Counted from the first letter of the stretch, positions 24,776-34,242 are shown. The stretch: DNA of 64,000 nucleotides from Massilia sp. CFBP 13721 (GCF_014842025.1 NZ_JACYUY010000024.1:1-64000), one strand, 5' to 3'. The notes: generated by a model from the sequence alone, not told the origin. Numbers and translations: made by a program.

Positions 24776-27652
24776 TCAATTTGCCGGAACAACCGGCGTT
24801 TCTTGCGCGGCGGCCGCCTGCACCGGCGCCTCCGCCTTCTTCTCCGGATACAGCACCACCTGCACGTAATTCTCCGTATTCAGGTAGCGCTGCGCCGCTT
24901 CCTGCACCTCGCTGGCCGCCAGCGCATTCACGCGCTCCTCGTGCGTCAGGATCGCGGCCGGGTCGGTCCCGTCCAGCAGCGCCGACTGGATGCGTCCCAG
25001 CCAGTAGCCGTTTTCGCGCAGCGCGCGGCGGTAGTTCTGGATCCAGTTCTGCTTGACCTTGGCCAGGTCGGTGGCGCTCGGCCCTTCGCGCTTGAGGCGT
25101 TCGAATTCGGCGAAGGTGGCGGCCAACACCTTGTCGACGTTTTCGGGGCCGGTCGGCAGGTTGACCGAGAGCGTGTAGTGGCCATAAGGGATGCGCGCCA
25201 GCTGGCCGCCGGCGCTGCCGCCGTAGATCATCGACAGCTGCTCGCGCAGCACCTCGATGATGCGGATGTTGAGCACTTCGACCAGCGCCTGGAGGCGCAT
25301 TTGTTCGGCTTCGGAGAAGGGCGCCTCGCCGGTAAAGGTGAGCGAGATCGTGCTCTTCGGCTCGGCGCCGCTGTAGACGGCGCGCTTGACCACGCCCTTG
25401 ACCGGACGCAGGCCGACGTCGCGCCAGGCGGTCGGGATGTCGGGCGTGGGCAGGCTGCCGAGATAAGTCGCCAGCAGCGGCCTGACCTTCTTCGGATCGA
25501 AACTGCCGACCATGACGAAGGTGAGGTCCTTGGCGCTCGAGAAGCGCTCGCGGTAGATCGCGATGCTGCGGTCCAGGTCGATCTGCGCGAATTCCTCCGG
25601 ACGCAGCGGGCGCGGCGCGCGCGGGTGGTTGCCGTACAGCGTGGCGGCGATGGTGTCGCCGAAGCGCGCGCCCGGCTGGGCCAGGCGGTTGCGCGCGGCC
25701 TCCACCTGCTTGCCGATGAAGGATTTAAACAAGTCTTCGTCGCGGCGCACGGCGTCGAAGCGCAGCCACAGCAGCTGCAGCATGGTCTCGATGTCGGTCG
25801 CGCCCGAGGAGGCACCCACCACTTCGCTGTAGCCGGCCAGGCCGAAGGTGACCGCGGCCGCCTTCCCGGCCAGGACTTTCGACAGGTCGAGCGGCGAAAA
25901 CTCCTTGAGGCCCATGCTGGCGACGATCCCGTTGGCATAGCGGGCGTTAACGATGTCGGCGTCGCCGTACAGGCTCTGGCCGCCGAAGCGCGCCGCGCTC
26001 ATCACGACCTGGTCGTTGCGGAAGTCGGTGGGCTTCAGGATCACCTTGACGCCGTTCGACAGGGTCAGGTAGGTCAGGCCGAGGGCCTTGTCTTCGCGCT
26101 CGGCGACGATGCTGCCGCTCGCCGGCGGCTGCGCCAGCAACTGGGTGGCGAGCGACTTTTCCTCGTAGGGCGCGACCTCGGCCTGCTCCGCCGCGGCCAG
26201 CGCGGCGAGCAGCGATTCGCCGCTCGGCGGTGGGGTGGCGGCCTGCTCGATGCCGGTATAGATCACCAGTTTGCCGGAATCGGCGGGGATGGTGCGCCGT
26301 GCATAGGCGTTGATTTCGTCGAGCGTCACGCCGGGCAGCAGTTCGGTGGCGTAGCGGTATTCGGCGGCGATGCCGGGAATCGGCTCGTTCTGCAGGAAGT
26401 TGCGCATGTACTCGGCCACGTAGGCGCGCGAGTCGGTCTTCTCGCGCTCGTTGTACAGGCGCTCGTAACTGCGCAGCATGTCCTTGCGCGCGCGTTCGAG
26501 TTCGGCCGCGCCGAAGCCGTAGCGGCGCACGCGCTCGTTTTCGCGCACCAGGGCGGCGATCGCCTTCGGTGCGCCGCCGGGGCCGATGGAGGCGCTGGCG
26601 TTGAAGGATTTATAGAAGGGCGTGAGCGAGCCGACGCCGCTGCCGCCGCGCAGGAAGGGCGGCTCGGGCAACTGCGACAGCTCCTGCAGGCGCGCGCTCA
26701 GCATGCCGCCGAACAGTCCCTCGACCATCTGCTGGCGGTAGCCGCGCACGGTGTCGGGCTCGCGCACCGGCTGCACCGGATAGCGCACCAGGATGCTGTT
26801 GCCGCCGGCCTCGCGGTCGGTGACGACCACCGCCTCGGTCTCTTCGCGGCGCGGAATGCCGGCATACACACGGGGGCGCGCCGGCGCCGGATTCTTCAGT
26901 TTCGAGAAATGCGCCTTGACCAGGCTTTCGATCGTCTTCGGGTCGACGTCGCCCACCGCCACCACCGCCATCAGGTCGGGCCGGTACCAGTCGCGGTAGT
27001 AGCGGCGCAGGGCGTCGGGCTTGAAGGTGCGCAGCACTTCTTCCTTCCCGATCGGCAGGCGCTCGGCATAGCGCGAACCGTTGAAGATCTTCGGGTACAG
27101 CCGCTTGCCGATGCGGTCGCCGGCGCCTTTGCCGAGTCGCAGTTCCTCGAGCACGATGCCGCGCTCCTTGTCGATCGCGGCGTCGTCGAAAGTGATGCCG
27201 TGTGCCCAGTCTTCCAGCACCCTGAACGCCTGCTTCAGGTTTTCCGGGCGGTCGAGCGGGATCGGCAGGATGTAGACGGTTTCGTCGAACGACGTGGTGG
27301 CGTTCAGGTCGGCCCCGAACTTGACGCCGATCGATTGCAGGTAGCCGACCAGTTCGTGCTGCTTGAAATTGGTGCTGCCGTTGAAGGCCATGTGCTCGAC
27401 GAAGTGGGCCAGTCCCTGCTGGTCCTCGTCTTCCAGGATCGAGCCGGCTTTTATCACCAGGCGCAGTTCGAGCCGGCGTTCGGGGCGCGTGTTCTTCTGG
27501 ATATACCAGGTCAGGCCGTTGGCCAGTTTGCCGACCTTGACCTGCGGCCCGACCGGGATCGGCGCGTCCAGCTTGAGGGTGGCGCCGGCGACGAAGGAGT
27601 GGGTGAGGAGAACCGCGGCGAGACAGATATGACGAAGGATATGGCGGAACAT
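24776..27652 (-). CDS. M16 family metallopeptidase (pitrilysin-like)
   Basis: This large periplasmic protease has about 958 residues from the ATG at 27652, which begins a clear signal peptide (MFRHILRHICLAAVLLTHSF). The inverted zinc motif HFVEH is at 83-87, with the third ligand in GIVLEELRLGKG further on. Two M16 halves are present; the second lacks the zinc motif, as is usual. ATG 27664 is an alternative start. A GGDEF/EAL gene lies 63 bases away on the same strand. The substrate is unknown. Confidence 0.9.
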   Translation of the reverse strand: MFRHILRHICLAAVLLTHSFVAGATLKLDAPIPVGPQVKVGKLANGLTWYIQKNTRPERRLELRLVIKAGSILEDEDQQGLAHFVEHMAFNGSTNFKQHELVGYLQSIGVKFGADLNATTSFDETVYILPIPLDRPENLKQAFRVLEDWAHGITFDDAAIDKERGIVLEELRLGKGAGDRIGKRLYPKIFNGSRYAERLPIGKEEVLRTFKPDALRRYYRDWYRPDLMAVVAVGDVDPKTIESLVKAHFSKLKNPAPARPRVYAGIPRREETEAVVVTDREAGGNSILVRYPVQPVREPDTVRGYRQQMVEGLFGGMLSARLQELSQLPEPPFLRGGSGVGSLTPFYKSFNASASIGPGGAPKAIAALVRENERVRRYGFGAAELERARKDMLRSYERLYNEREKTDSRAYVAEYMRNFLQNEPIPGIAAEYRYATELLPGVTLDEINAYARRTIPADSGKLVIYTGIEQAATPPPSGESLLAALAAAEQAEVAPYEEKSLATQLLAQPPASGSIVAEREDKALGLTYLTLSNGVKVILKPTDFRNDQVVMSAARFGGQSLYGDADIVNARYANGIVASMGLKEFSPLDLSKVLAGKAAAVTFGLAGYSEVVGASSGATDIETMLQLLWLRFDAVRRDEDLFKSFIGKQVEAARNRLAQPGARFGDTIAATLYGNHPRAPRPLRPEEFAQIDLDRSIAIYRERFSSAKDLTFVMVGSFDPKKVRPLLATYLGSLPTPDIPTAWRDVGLRPVKGVVKRAVYSGAEPKSTISLTFTGEAPFSEAEQMRLQALVEVLNIRIIEVLREQLSMIYGGSAGGQLARIPYGHYTLSVNLPTGPENVDKVLAATFAEFERLKREGPSATDLAKVKQNWIQNYRRALRENGYWLGRIQSALLDGTDPAAILTHEERVNALAASEVQEAAQRYLNTENYVQVVLYPEKKAEAPVQAAAAQETPVVPAN

Positions 27653-27715
27653 CAGGGTGTCCATGAGAAGGCGTCGAGCGGCCATTGTAACGGCCGCCCG
27701 CACCTTCGTGGCGGC

Positions 27716-30418
27716 TTACACCGCCACGCGTCCCGCCTGCAACAGCAAGGCCATTTCGCGCGCCGGCAGCGGCATGCTGTAGAGGTAACCCTGCAGCACC
27801 TGGCAGCCGATCTTGCCGAGGAAGTCGCGCTGGGCCAGCGTCTCGACGCCTTCGGCCACCACCCGCAGCGACAGGCCTTCGGCCAGTGCGATCGTGGCCT
27901 GGGCGATGGCCGCGCTGCGCGCGTCGGTGGTGATGTTGCGGACGAAAGCCTGGTCGATTTTCAGCTTGTCGAGCGAGAAGCGCGACAGGTAGCCGAGCGA
28001 CGAATAGCCGGTGCCGAAATCGTCGAGCGAGAGCGAGACGCCCATTGCGCGCAGCTCGGCAAGCTGGGCTTCGGCCGCGCTGGTGTCGCCCATCATGACG
28101 CTTTCGGTCAGTTCGATTTCGAGGTAACAGGCTTCCAGGCCACTTTCCGCCAGCGCCGCGCGCACCACGGCGGGCACGGTGCCGGCCTTGAACTGGTGCG
28201 CCGAGACGTTCACCGCCACCGGCACGCGCGGCAGGCCGGCATCCTGCCAGGCCTTGTTCTGCAGGCAGGCCTGGCGGATCACCCAGTCGCCGATCGGCAG
28301 GATCAGGCCGGTGTCCTCGGCCAGCGGAATGAAGTCGGCCGGCGAGACGCGGCCCAGTTCCGAGCTGTGCCAGCGCAGCAGCGCTTCCATGCCGAGCACG
28401 CGCCCGTCGGCGCAGGCCACCTGCGGCTGGAAGTGCAGCGCCAGTTCGGCCTGGCCGATGGCGCGGCGCAGGCGCGTTTCCAGCGCCAGCCAGCGCATCG
28501 CCTGGGCATTCATCTCGCCCTTGAAGAAGCGGAAGCCGTTGCGCCCGGCATCCTTCTGGTGCGCCAGCGCGGCGTCGGCGGCTTTCAGCAGGTCGCCCGG
28601 CACGTCGCCGTCGCGTGGGAACACGCTGATGCCGATGCTGCCGGTGACGACGACGTCGTGGCCATCGACCGAATGCGGCTGGGCGATCGCCTCGATCAGG
28701 CGCTGGGCCTTGAGGATGATGTCTTCGGTGTCGTCGCAGCTGGTCAGCAGCACGAATTCGTCGCCGGACAGACGCGCGACGGTGTCGGTCGGACCGGCAA
28801 TCGCACTGGCGCGCCGCGCCACCTCGCGCAGCAGGGCGTCGCCGGCGTTGTGCCCGAGGCTGTCGTTGATGCGCGAGAGACGGTCGACGTTCACCAGCAG
28901 CAGGGCCAGCTGGCCGCCGCCGCGCCGCGCCGCGGCGATCGATTGCTGCAGGCGGTCGTGGAACAGCGAGCGGTTCGGCAGTCGGGTCAGGGCGTCGTGG
29001 TTGGACAGGAAGTCGAGCTGGTTGTGGGCCGCCTTCAGGGCCGACATGTCGGTCGAGACCGAGACGTAGGCGGTCAGCTTGCCGGCCTCGTCGCGCACGG
29101 CGCTGATGCTGGTGCGTTCGGGGTAGACCTCGCCGTTCTTGCGCCGGTTCCAGATCTCGCCGCGCCACTCGCCGTGCTGTTCCAGGTCTTCCCACATGCT
29201 GCGGTAGAAGCAGGCTTCGTGGCGGCCCGAGCGCAGCAGGCGCGGATTGAGTCCGATGACGTCGGCCTCGCGATAGCCGGTGATGCGCTCGAAGGCGGGG
29301 TTGACCGCGACGATGTTGGCGCAGGCGTCGGTCATCAGGATGCTTTCCTGGGTGCTGTCGAACACCTGGCGCGCCAGTTCGAGGCGGTGTTCGCTCTCGC
29401 GCAGGGCGGCGTCGGCCTGGGCGCGCGCGGTCGCTTCCAGCTGCAACTGGGCGGCGTGGCGCTGCACCACGCCGTACAGGTTCAGGCCTTTGTAGGCCAC
29501 AGCCAGGTGGGCGGCGAGGACCGAGGCCCAGTGCCGATCCTCCGCCGAGAAGGGCACGGCGCTCGGGGCGCGTACGAAGTACAGCCAGCCGTACAGATTA
29601 TGCAGGCAGCGTACCGGCAGGCCAAGGAAGGAGCCGCAGTGCGGCAGGCCCGAGGGAAGGGTGCCCAGCAGCGGGTCGCCCTCGGCCAGCAGTAAGACTT
29701 CGCGCGCGACCAGGAGCGCACCCGGAAGGCGGGCGCCGGTCGCATGCGGCAGCAGCAGGGCATGGTCGAGACCATGCGCGCTCAGGTGGGACACCGTGCG
29801 TTCGTCGTTATCGAGCAGGCAGGCGGCCAGCTGGTCGGTGTCGAGAATGCGCGCCGCGGCTTGCAGGAAGATCTCGACCAGGCCGTCGACCTGGCGCTCG
29901 TCGGACAGGTAAAGGGACATCTCTTCGAGCACGGCCAGGCGAGAACCAAGGCGGCTGTCGCTGGACGGCGCCGTGGGGCCCGTTAGCAACGCAGTGGCAT
30001 GAGGCGCGGCGCGTGTCTGGCTCGGGGCTTCATGTGGCGCGGCGGCGCTCGACAGTCCCAGCTCGGCATTCACGGCCGCCATGATGTCTTCCGGGTCGGA
30101 CGGCTTGGACAGCACCGTCTGCACGCCGCAGCTGCGCGCCATGGCCACCGTTTCGCGCTCGGCGTAGACGGCGGAATAGAAGATCACACGGGTGGCGGCC
30201 AGGGCGCGGTCGGCGCGCAGGCGCTGGACGAACTCGTAGCCGTCCATGGTCGGCATCAGGATGTCGGTGATGATCAGGTCGGGACGCTCGGCGCGCACCA
30301 GTTGCAGGGCGGCGCCGCCGTCTTCCGCTTCGAGCAGGCGGTGGTCGGTGAAGCCGAGCAGGGCCAGCAGGTAGGCGCGGTTGCTCGGGCGGTCATCGAC
30401 GATGAGGATGGTGGCCAT
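27716..30418 (-). CDS. Response regulator with GAF, PAS, GGDEF and EAL domains
   Basis: This c-di-GMP enzyme has 900 residues from ATG 30418 (preceded by GGGAGA). The domains in order are REC (ATILIVDDRPSNR; phospho-Asp in LIITDILMPTMDG, about 51), GAF (about 160-330), PAS (about 355-470), GGDEF (LTRLPNRSLFHDRL) and EAL. The cyclase site reads LSGDEF instead of GGDEF; such variants can be weak or inactive. The EAL motif (GMEALLRWH) and the downstream DDFGTGYSSL loop are intact, so phosphodiesterase activity is more likely. It is transcribed away from ribB. Confidence 0.9.
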   Translation of the reverse strand: MATILIVDDRPSNRAYLLALLGFTDHRLLEAEDGGAALQLVRAERPDLIITDILMPTMDGYEFVQRLRADRALAATRVIFYSAVYAERETVAMARSCGVQTVLSKPSDPEDIMAAVNAELGLSSAAAPHEAPSQTRAAPHATALLTGPTAPSSDSRLGSRLAVLEEMSLYLSDERQVDGLVEIFLQAAARILDTDQLAACLLDNDERTVSHLSAHGLDHALLLPHATGARLPGALLVAREVLLLAEGDPLLGTLPSGLPHCGSFLGLPVRCLHNLYGWLYFVRAPSAVPFSAEDRHWASVLAAHLAVAYKGLNLYGVVQRHAAQLQLEATARAQADAALRESEHRLELARQVFDSTQESILMTDACANIVAVNPAFERITGYREADVIGLNPRLLRSGRHEACFYRSMWEDLEQHGEWRGEIWNRRKNGEVYPERTSISAVRDEAGKLTAYVSVSTDMSALKAAHNQLDFLSNHDALTRLPNRSLFHDRLQQSIAAARRGGGQLALLLVNVDRLSRINDSLGHNAGDALLREVARRASAIAGPTDTVARLSGDEFVLLTSCDDTEDIILKAQRLIEAIAQPHSVDGHDVVVTGSIGISVFPRDGDVPGDLLKAADAALAHQKDAGRNGFRFFKGEMNAQAMRWLALETRLRRAIGQAELALHFQPQVACADGRVLGMEALLRWHSSELGRVSPADFIPLAEDTGLILPIGDWVIRQACLQNKAWQDAGLPRVPVAVNVSAHQFKAGTVPAVVRAALAESGLEACYLEIELTESVMMGDTSAAEAQLAELRAMGVSLSLDDFGTGYSSLGYLSRFSLDKLKIDQAFVRNITTDARSAAIAQATIALAEGLSLRVVAEGVETLAQRDFLGKIGCQVLQGYLYSMPLPAREMALLLQAGRVAV

Positions 30419-30789
30419 CAGTGGGTCTCCCGCGCTGCGGCGGCGCACTGACGGACGAATAACGGTACCGGCATGACAACTCCATGAATGCACCAGCGGC
30501 AGCACGCCGGCACGTAGACCTGACTGGGATGAATCATAATCCTCTGGATGTCGCAAACACCACAAAGTTGCTTATTAAAACATAATATTTAACAATTGAT
30601 TTTGAACAATTGTATCTTGTTGCACATGTGCAACGCTGAATGTGTTCGCATGTGTTCAATTACGACTTGCCGCTGCCATTGCCGGGCCGGGTTCCTTGCA
30701 TCGACTCGGTCGGACGCCGGTAAATCCTTTAAAATAGCGGATTACGCACGCTGCGTCACCGAATCAAGTATCGAACCAAGGAAATCCGC
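30419..30789. other. Divergent intergenic region with a candidate operator
   Basis: This region separates the GGDEF/EAL gene and ribB. It is AT-rich in the middle and holds the palindrome at 30619-30634 and a CAATTG pair at 30593 and 30607. I looked for an FMN riboswitch ahead of ribB and did not see its conserved core. Confidence 0.6.
30619..30634. promoter_or_regulatory. 16-bp perfect palindrome, candidate operator
   Basis: GTTGCACATGTGCAAC is a perfect palindrome in the AT-rich divergent region between a c-di-GMP gene and ribB. It is followed by partial copies (ATGTGTTCGCATGTGTTC). The shape suits a dimeric repressor or activator site; the regulator is unknown. Confidence 0.45.
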
Positions 30790-31902
30790 ATGTCTATGTC
30801 CAGTACCCAGGAAATCGTTGCCGAACTTCGCGCCGGCCGCATGGTCATTTTGGTCGACGAAGAAGACCGCGAAAACGAGGGCGACCTGGTCCTGGCAGCC
30901 GACTTCGTCACGCCCGAGGCGATCAACTTCATGATCCGCCATGCGCGCGGCCTGGTCTGCCTGACGCTGTCGGAAGACATCTGTGACCGCCTGGCGCTGC
31001 CGATGATGACGACCCGTAACGGTACCTCGTTCGGCACCAACTTCACGGTCTCGATCGAGGCCGCCGAAGGCGTGACCACCGGCATCTCGGCGGCCGACCG
31101 CGCGCGCACCATCCAGGTGGCCGTGAATCGCGGCGCTACACCCGACGACCTGGTGCAGCCCGGCCACATCTTCCCGCTGCGCGCGGTGAAGGGCGGCGTC
31201 CTGATGCGCGCCGGCCACACCGAAGCGGGCTGCGACCTGACCGAGATGGGCGGCCTGACGCCGGCTTCGGTGATCTGCGAGATCATCAAGGAAGACGGCA
31301 CCATGGCGCGCCTGCCGGACCTGATCGAGTTCGCGAAAGAACACAACCTCAAGATCGGCACCATTGCCGACCTGATCCATTACCGCAGCGAAAACGAGAG
31401 CCTGGTCGAGCGCGTTGCCGAGCGCACGCTGAACACCGCGCACGGCGAATTCCAGCTGATTGCCTACCGCGACAAGCCGAGCGGCAGCGCCCACCTGGCG
31501 ATGGTGCATGGCTCGGTCAAGCGCGAGGTCGAAACCCTGGTGCGCGTGCACCAGCCGGTGTCGATCCTGGACGTGCTGGAACACCGCGCCACCACCCACT
31601 CCTGGACCATGGCCTCGGCGATGGACGCGATCAAGCGGAGCGAATCGGGCGTCGTCGTCCTGCTCAACTGCGGCGAGACGGCCGAGCAGCTGTTCGCGCA
31701 ATTCACCTCGCTCGACGCGCCAGGCGCACGTCCGACCGGGCGCGCGGCGACGATGGACCTGCGCACCTATGGCATCGGCGCCCAGATCCTGAAGGAACTG
31801 GGCGTGGGCAAGATGAAGCTGCTGGCCAATCCGCGCAAGATGCCGTCGATGACCGGTTTCGACCTGGAAGTCACCGGCTACATTGCGAATCCGACTGCTT
31901 GA
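30790..31902 (+). CDS. ribB: 3,4-dihydroxy-2-butanone-4-phosphate synthase with degenerate GCH II-like domain
   Basis: The N-terminal 205 of 370 residues form a complete DHBP synthase (VDEEDRENEGDLVLAADFV; the GHTEAGCDL loop), which makes the four-carbon unit of riboflavin. The C-terminal 165 residues resemble GTP cyclohydrolase II but lack the zinc-binding Cys cluster (normally C-x2-GD...RCDC), so this half is probably not catalytic. Such RibBX-type proteins are known in proteobacteria with a separate ribA elsewhere. It is followed by ribH and nusB. Confidence 0.92.
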   Translation: MSMSSTQEIVAELRAGRMVILVDEEDRENEGDLVLAADFVTPEAINFMIRHARGLVCLTLSEDICDRLALPMMTTRNGTSFGTNFTVSIEAAEGVTTGISAADRARTIQVAVNRGATPDDLVQPGHIFPLRAVKGGVLMRAGHTEAGCDLTEMGGLTPASVICEIIKEDGTMARLPDLIEFAKEHNLKIGTIADLIHYRSENESLVERVAERTLNTAHGEFQLIAYRDKPSGSAHLAMVHGSVKREVETLVRVHQPVSILDVLEHRATTHSWTMASAMDAIKRSESGVVVLLNCGETAEQLFAQFTSLDAPGARPTGRAATMDLRTYGIGAQILKELGVGKMKLLANPRKMPSMTGFDLEVTGYIANPTA

Positions 31903-31953
31903 AGCGACAGCATTTACACTTATTCAAACGAACACACAAAGAAGAGGGCAGCC

Positions 31954-32439
31954 ATGACGGTAGGAACTTATGAGAGCAACATGACAGGCGAGGACCTGCG
32001 CATCGGGATCGTGCAGGCGCGCTTCAATGCCGACGTCGGGCATGGCCTGCTGTCGTCCTGCCTGGCTGAACTGAAACACCTGGGCGTGGCCGACGAGGAC
32101 ATCCTGCACGTGACCGTGCCGGGCGCGCTGGAAATCCCGCTGGCCCTGCAAAAGATGGCCGAGACCCAGCAGTTCGACGCCCTGATCGCGCTCGGCGCCG
32201 TCATCCGCGGCGAAACGTACCACTTCGAGCTGGTGTCGAACGAATCGGGCGCCGGCATCACCCGCATCGGCCTGGACTACGGCATCCCGATCGCGAATGC
32301 CGTGCTGACCACCGAGACCGACGAGCAGGCTGAAGTGCGCATGGCGGAAAAGGGCGCCGACGCGGCCAAGGTCGCGGTCGAGATGGCCAACCTGCTGCTG
32401 GCGCTGGAAGAGCTGCACCCCGAGGAAGAAGAAGAGTAA
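31954..32439 (+). CDS. ribH: 6,7-dimethyl-8-ribityllumazine synthase
   Basis: This 161-residue enzyme condenses the DHBP product with the pyrimidine to give the lumazine used by RibE. It shows the family motifs [22 protein letters not shown], and [15 protein letters not shown]. The tail is acidic. nusB starts 13 bases downstream, the common beta- and gammaproteobacterial arrangement. Confidence 0.97.
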   Translation: MTVGTYESNMTGEDLRIGIVQARFNADVGHGLLSSCLAELKHLGVADEDILHVTVPGALEIPLALQKMAETQQFDALIALGAVIRGETYHFELVSNESGAGITRIGLDYGIPIANAVLTTETDEQAEVRMAEKGADAAKVAVEMANLLLALEELHPEEEEE

Positions 32440-32452
32440 ACGAAGGACGAAC

Positions 32453-32923
32453 ATGACCGACAAGACTACCCACGCCAACCCGAGCAAGAACCGCACCCCG
32501 CGTCACCGCGCGCGCGAGTTCGCGCTCCAGGGCCTGTATCAATGGCTGCTGAACAACGAGCCATCGACCAAGGTGGCCAACAACATCCGCGCCGCCCACG
32601 GCTTCGACAAGGCCGACGGCGAGTATTTCTCGTCGCTGCTGAACGGCACCATTTCGACCTCGGTCGAATTGCGCGAAGCGATCGCCCCGCTGATCGACCG
32701 CGGTGTGGCCGAGCTGTCGCCGATCGAGCACGGCGTGCTGCTGTTGGGCGCGTATGAACTGAAGAACCACCCGGAAATCCCATACCGCGTCGTCATCAAC
32801 GAAGCGGTCGAGCTGACCAAATCTTTCGGCGGTATCGACGGCCACAAGTACGTCAACGGCGTGCTCGATAAACTGGCTTCGCAGCTGCGTCCGGAAGAAG
32901 TTGGCGCCGACGCGCGCCGCTGA
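32453..32923 (+). CDS. nusB: Transcription antitermination factor NusB
   Basis: This 156-residue all-helical RNA-binding protein binds boxA with NusE in rRNA antitermination. Family motifs include RHRAREFALQGLYQWLL, the ELSPIEHGVLLLGAYEL segment and the C-terminal GGIDGHKYVNGVLDKLA. It ends the ribB-ribH-nusB operon and is followed by a strong terminator at 32950. Confidence 0.97.
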   Translation: MTDKTTHANPSKNRTPRHRAREFALQGLYQWLLNNEPSTKVANNIRAAHGFDKADGEYFSSLLNGTISTSVELREAIAPLIDRGVAELSPIEHGVLLLGAYELKNHPEIPYRVVINEAVELTKSFGGIDGHKYVNGVLDKLASQLRPEEVGADARR

Positions 32924-32949
32924 TTTCCCTCTATATATAGTAGGGCGGC

Positions 32950-32988
32950 AAAAAAGCCACCACGCTTCGCGGCGTGGTGGCTTTTTTG
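32950..32988. terminator. Bidirectional terminator after nusB
   Basis: AAAAAAGCCACCACGC pairs perfectly with GCGTGGTGGCTTTTTT around a TTCGC loop, with runs of A and T at both sides, so it can stop transcription from either strand. Confidence 0.93.
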
Positions 32989-33002
32989 TTGGCTGTGGCA
33001 TA

Positions 33003-33117
33003 CGTACGGTGGGCACTCGTGCCCACGCGGTCGTGCTCGCGCGCTGGTATAACGCATCTTATCGGCCGTGCAAGCTTGCATCTGTTGTACCGCGTGGGCA
33101 CAAGTGCCCACCCTACG
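33003..33117. repeat. Intergenic inverted repeat, family copy 2
   Basis: The arms CGTACGGTGGGCAC-GTGCCCACGCGG and CCGCGTGGGCAC-GTGCCCACCCTACG are inverted around a 57-base centre, each arm being a hairpin on its own. It belongs with the copies at 13808, 43848, 47085 and 52431. Confidence 0.85.
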
Positions 33118-33120
33118 AGG

Positions 33121-33228
33121 ATGTGAAAAAATCGCCATGGCTGCGTTGCCTCGTCTCGCCGTACACTCGTACTGTCTTCGACTCGGCGCCGGGCGGCCGT
33201 ATCCCTTGCCCTGACGTTTTTTTCACAC
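33121..33228. repeat. Short element with inverted ends (TGTGAAAAAA)
   Basis: ATGTGAAAAAATCG at the left end is inverted as CGTTTTTTTCACAC at the right end, about 108 bases apart, with a GC-rich interior. It sits directly next to the inverted repeat at 33003-33117. It could be a small mobile remnant or a long weak hairpin; only one copy is seen here. Confidence 0.4.
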
Positions 33229-33283
33229 CCTCTGCGGTGCGCGGCAATCTCGATTCCCATGAGCACAACCGTCTCGACTCCAT

Positions 33284-33308
33284 AAAAAAAGCCACCGCGA
33301 GGGTGGCT
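33284..33308 (-). terminator. Terminator of the lytic transglycosylase gene
   Basis: GCCACC and GGTGGC close a short GCGAG loop. On the minus strand a run of seven T follows. It starts about 22 bases after the stop codon of the transglycosylase gene. Confidence 0.85.
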
Positions 33309-33330
33309 ACGAGGAGTGAGCGTTGTGTGC

Positions 33331-34242
33331 CTACAGCGTCGCCAGCGCTTCCACATGCGCTTCGGCGGGTGCTGCCGGTTCTTCGGCTTTCGGTGCCGGC
33401 GCCGCAGGGGCCGACTTGACCACCATCTGCGCCGGGGCGGCGGGGGTGTTGGTCGGTACTTTCTTGCCGCCGGCAACCAGTTTCAGGCGCTTGTATTCGG
33501 CCAGCACCTTGGCGCCATAGCCCGAATCGTCTTCCATGTCGGCCGCGCCGACGTAGGTCTTGAGGCCGCCTTCGACGGAGCCGGTGCGCTTGACGTAATC
33601 CTTCAGGATCAGGGCGCCGACACGGATGTTGGCGACCGGGTTGAGCGCAGCCTGGGCGCCGCCGACTTGCTGGAACTTGTCGTGGTGGACCTTGGCCATC
33701 ACCTGCATCAGGCCCTTGGCGCCCATCGGGCTTTCCGCGAACGGGTTCAGGCCCGATTCGATCGCCATCACAGCCAGGATCAGCAGTGGATCAAGCTTGA
33801 TCTCGTGGGCCGTCATATAGGCCGTCGAAACGAGCATGTTGGCGGCGTCGCCGGCCACCCGGTAGCGCTTGGCGAGCCAGGAGGTGACGTTCTGCTGCTG
33901 TTTCGTGTTACCGAGGTGCTTGACGTCGGTACGGTGGTCTTGCGTGGTGTCCAGCGCGACGTCCTGGGTCGGCGCAGGTGCGGCGGTCGCGACGGTGGCA
34001 CGGACGGGTGCATTGGCGACGGCGGTTTCAGGGTACAGCAGTTCGGAAACCTTTTTTGCTGCATCCGGGTTCGTGTACAGCAGGGCCAGTACCGCCACTG
34101 CCGAGAGACCGAACACGGTCAGGGTGTGTTGCATTGTGGTCAGCAGACCACGCGCCGTTTTGCTCACTTGTGCAAACGTGACTGGCTGGCTGGCCAGGGT
34201 GTGGACGAGCCTTGCGCTCGTACCGAACAAACGATTGATCAT
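33331..34242 (-). CDS. Lytic transglycosylase (SLT domain)
   Basis: This 303-residue protein has an N-terminal membrane segment (VFGLSAVAVLALLYT, about 44-58). The SLT catalytic domain is at about 125-240: LILAVMAIESGLNPFAESPM includes the catalytic Glu, followed by GAKGLMQVM. The tail is Ala/Pro-rich. It cleaves peptidoglycan glycan strands at the membrane or periplasm. The ATG at 34242 is preceded by AAGGGGAC. Confidence 0.9.
   Translation of the reverse strand: MINRLFGTSARLVHTLASQPVTFAQVSKTARGLLTTMQHTLTVFGLSAVAVLALLYTNPDAAKKVSELLYPETAVANAPVRATVATAAPAPTQDVALDTTQDHRTDVKHLGNTKQQQNVTSWLAKRYRVAGDAANMLVSTAYMTAHEIKLDPLLILAVMAIESGLNPFAESPMGAKGLMQVMAKVHHDKFQQVGGAQAALNPVANIRVGALILKDYVKRTGSVEGGLKTYVGAADMEDDSGYGAKVLAEYKRLKLVAGGKKVPTNTPAAPAQMVVKSAPAAPAPKAEEPAAPAEAHVEALATL

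Noticed and set aside
26610-29195. An 861-codon minus-strand open frame in another frame
   Set aside because: It is an out-of-frame shadow of the peptidase and GGDEF/EAL genes and crosses the gap between them.
24803-29695. A 1,630-codon open frame on the plus strand
   Set aside because: It lies opposite the M16 peptidase and the REC-GAF-PAS-GGDEF-EAL gene, both with clear motifs. Its translation is rich in Ala, Arg, Gly, Val and His without domains, as expected for the complement of GC-rich codons.
30566-30789. FMN riboswitch ahead of ribB
   Set aside because: The conserved AGGG-and-GCGGGG core and paired segments are not found in the leader.
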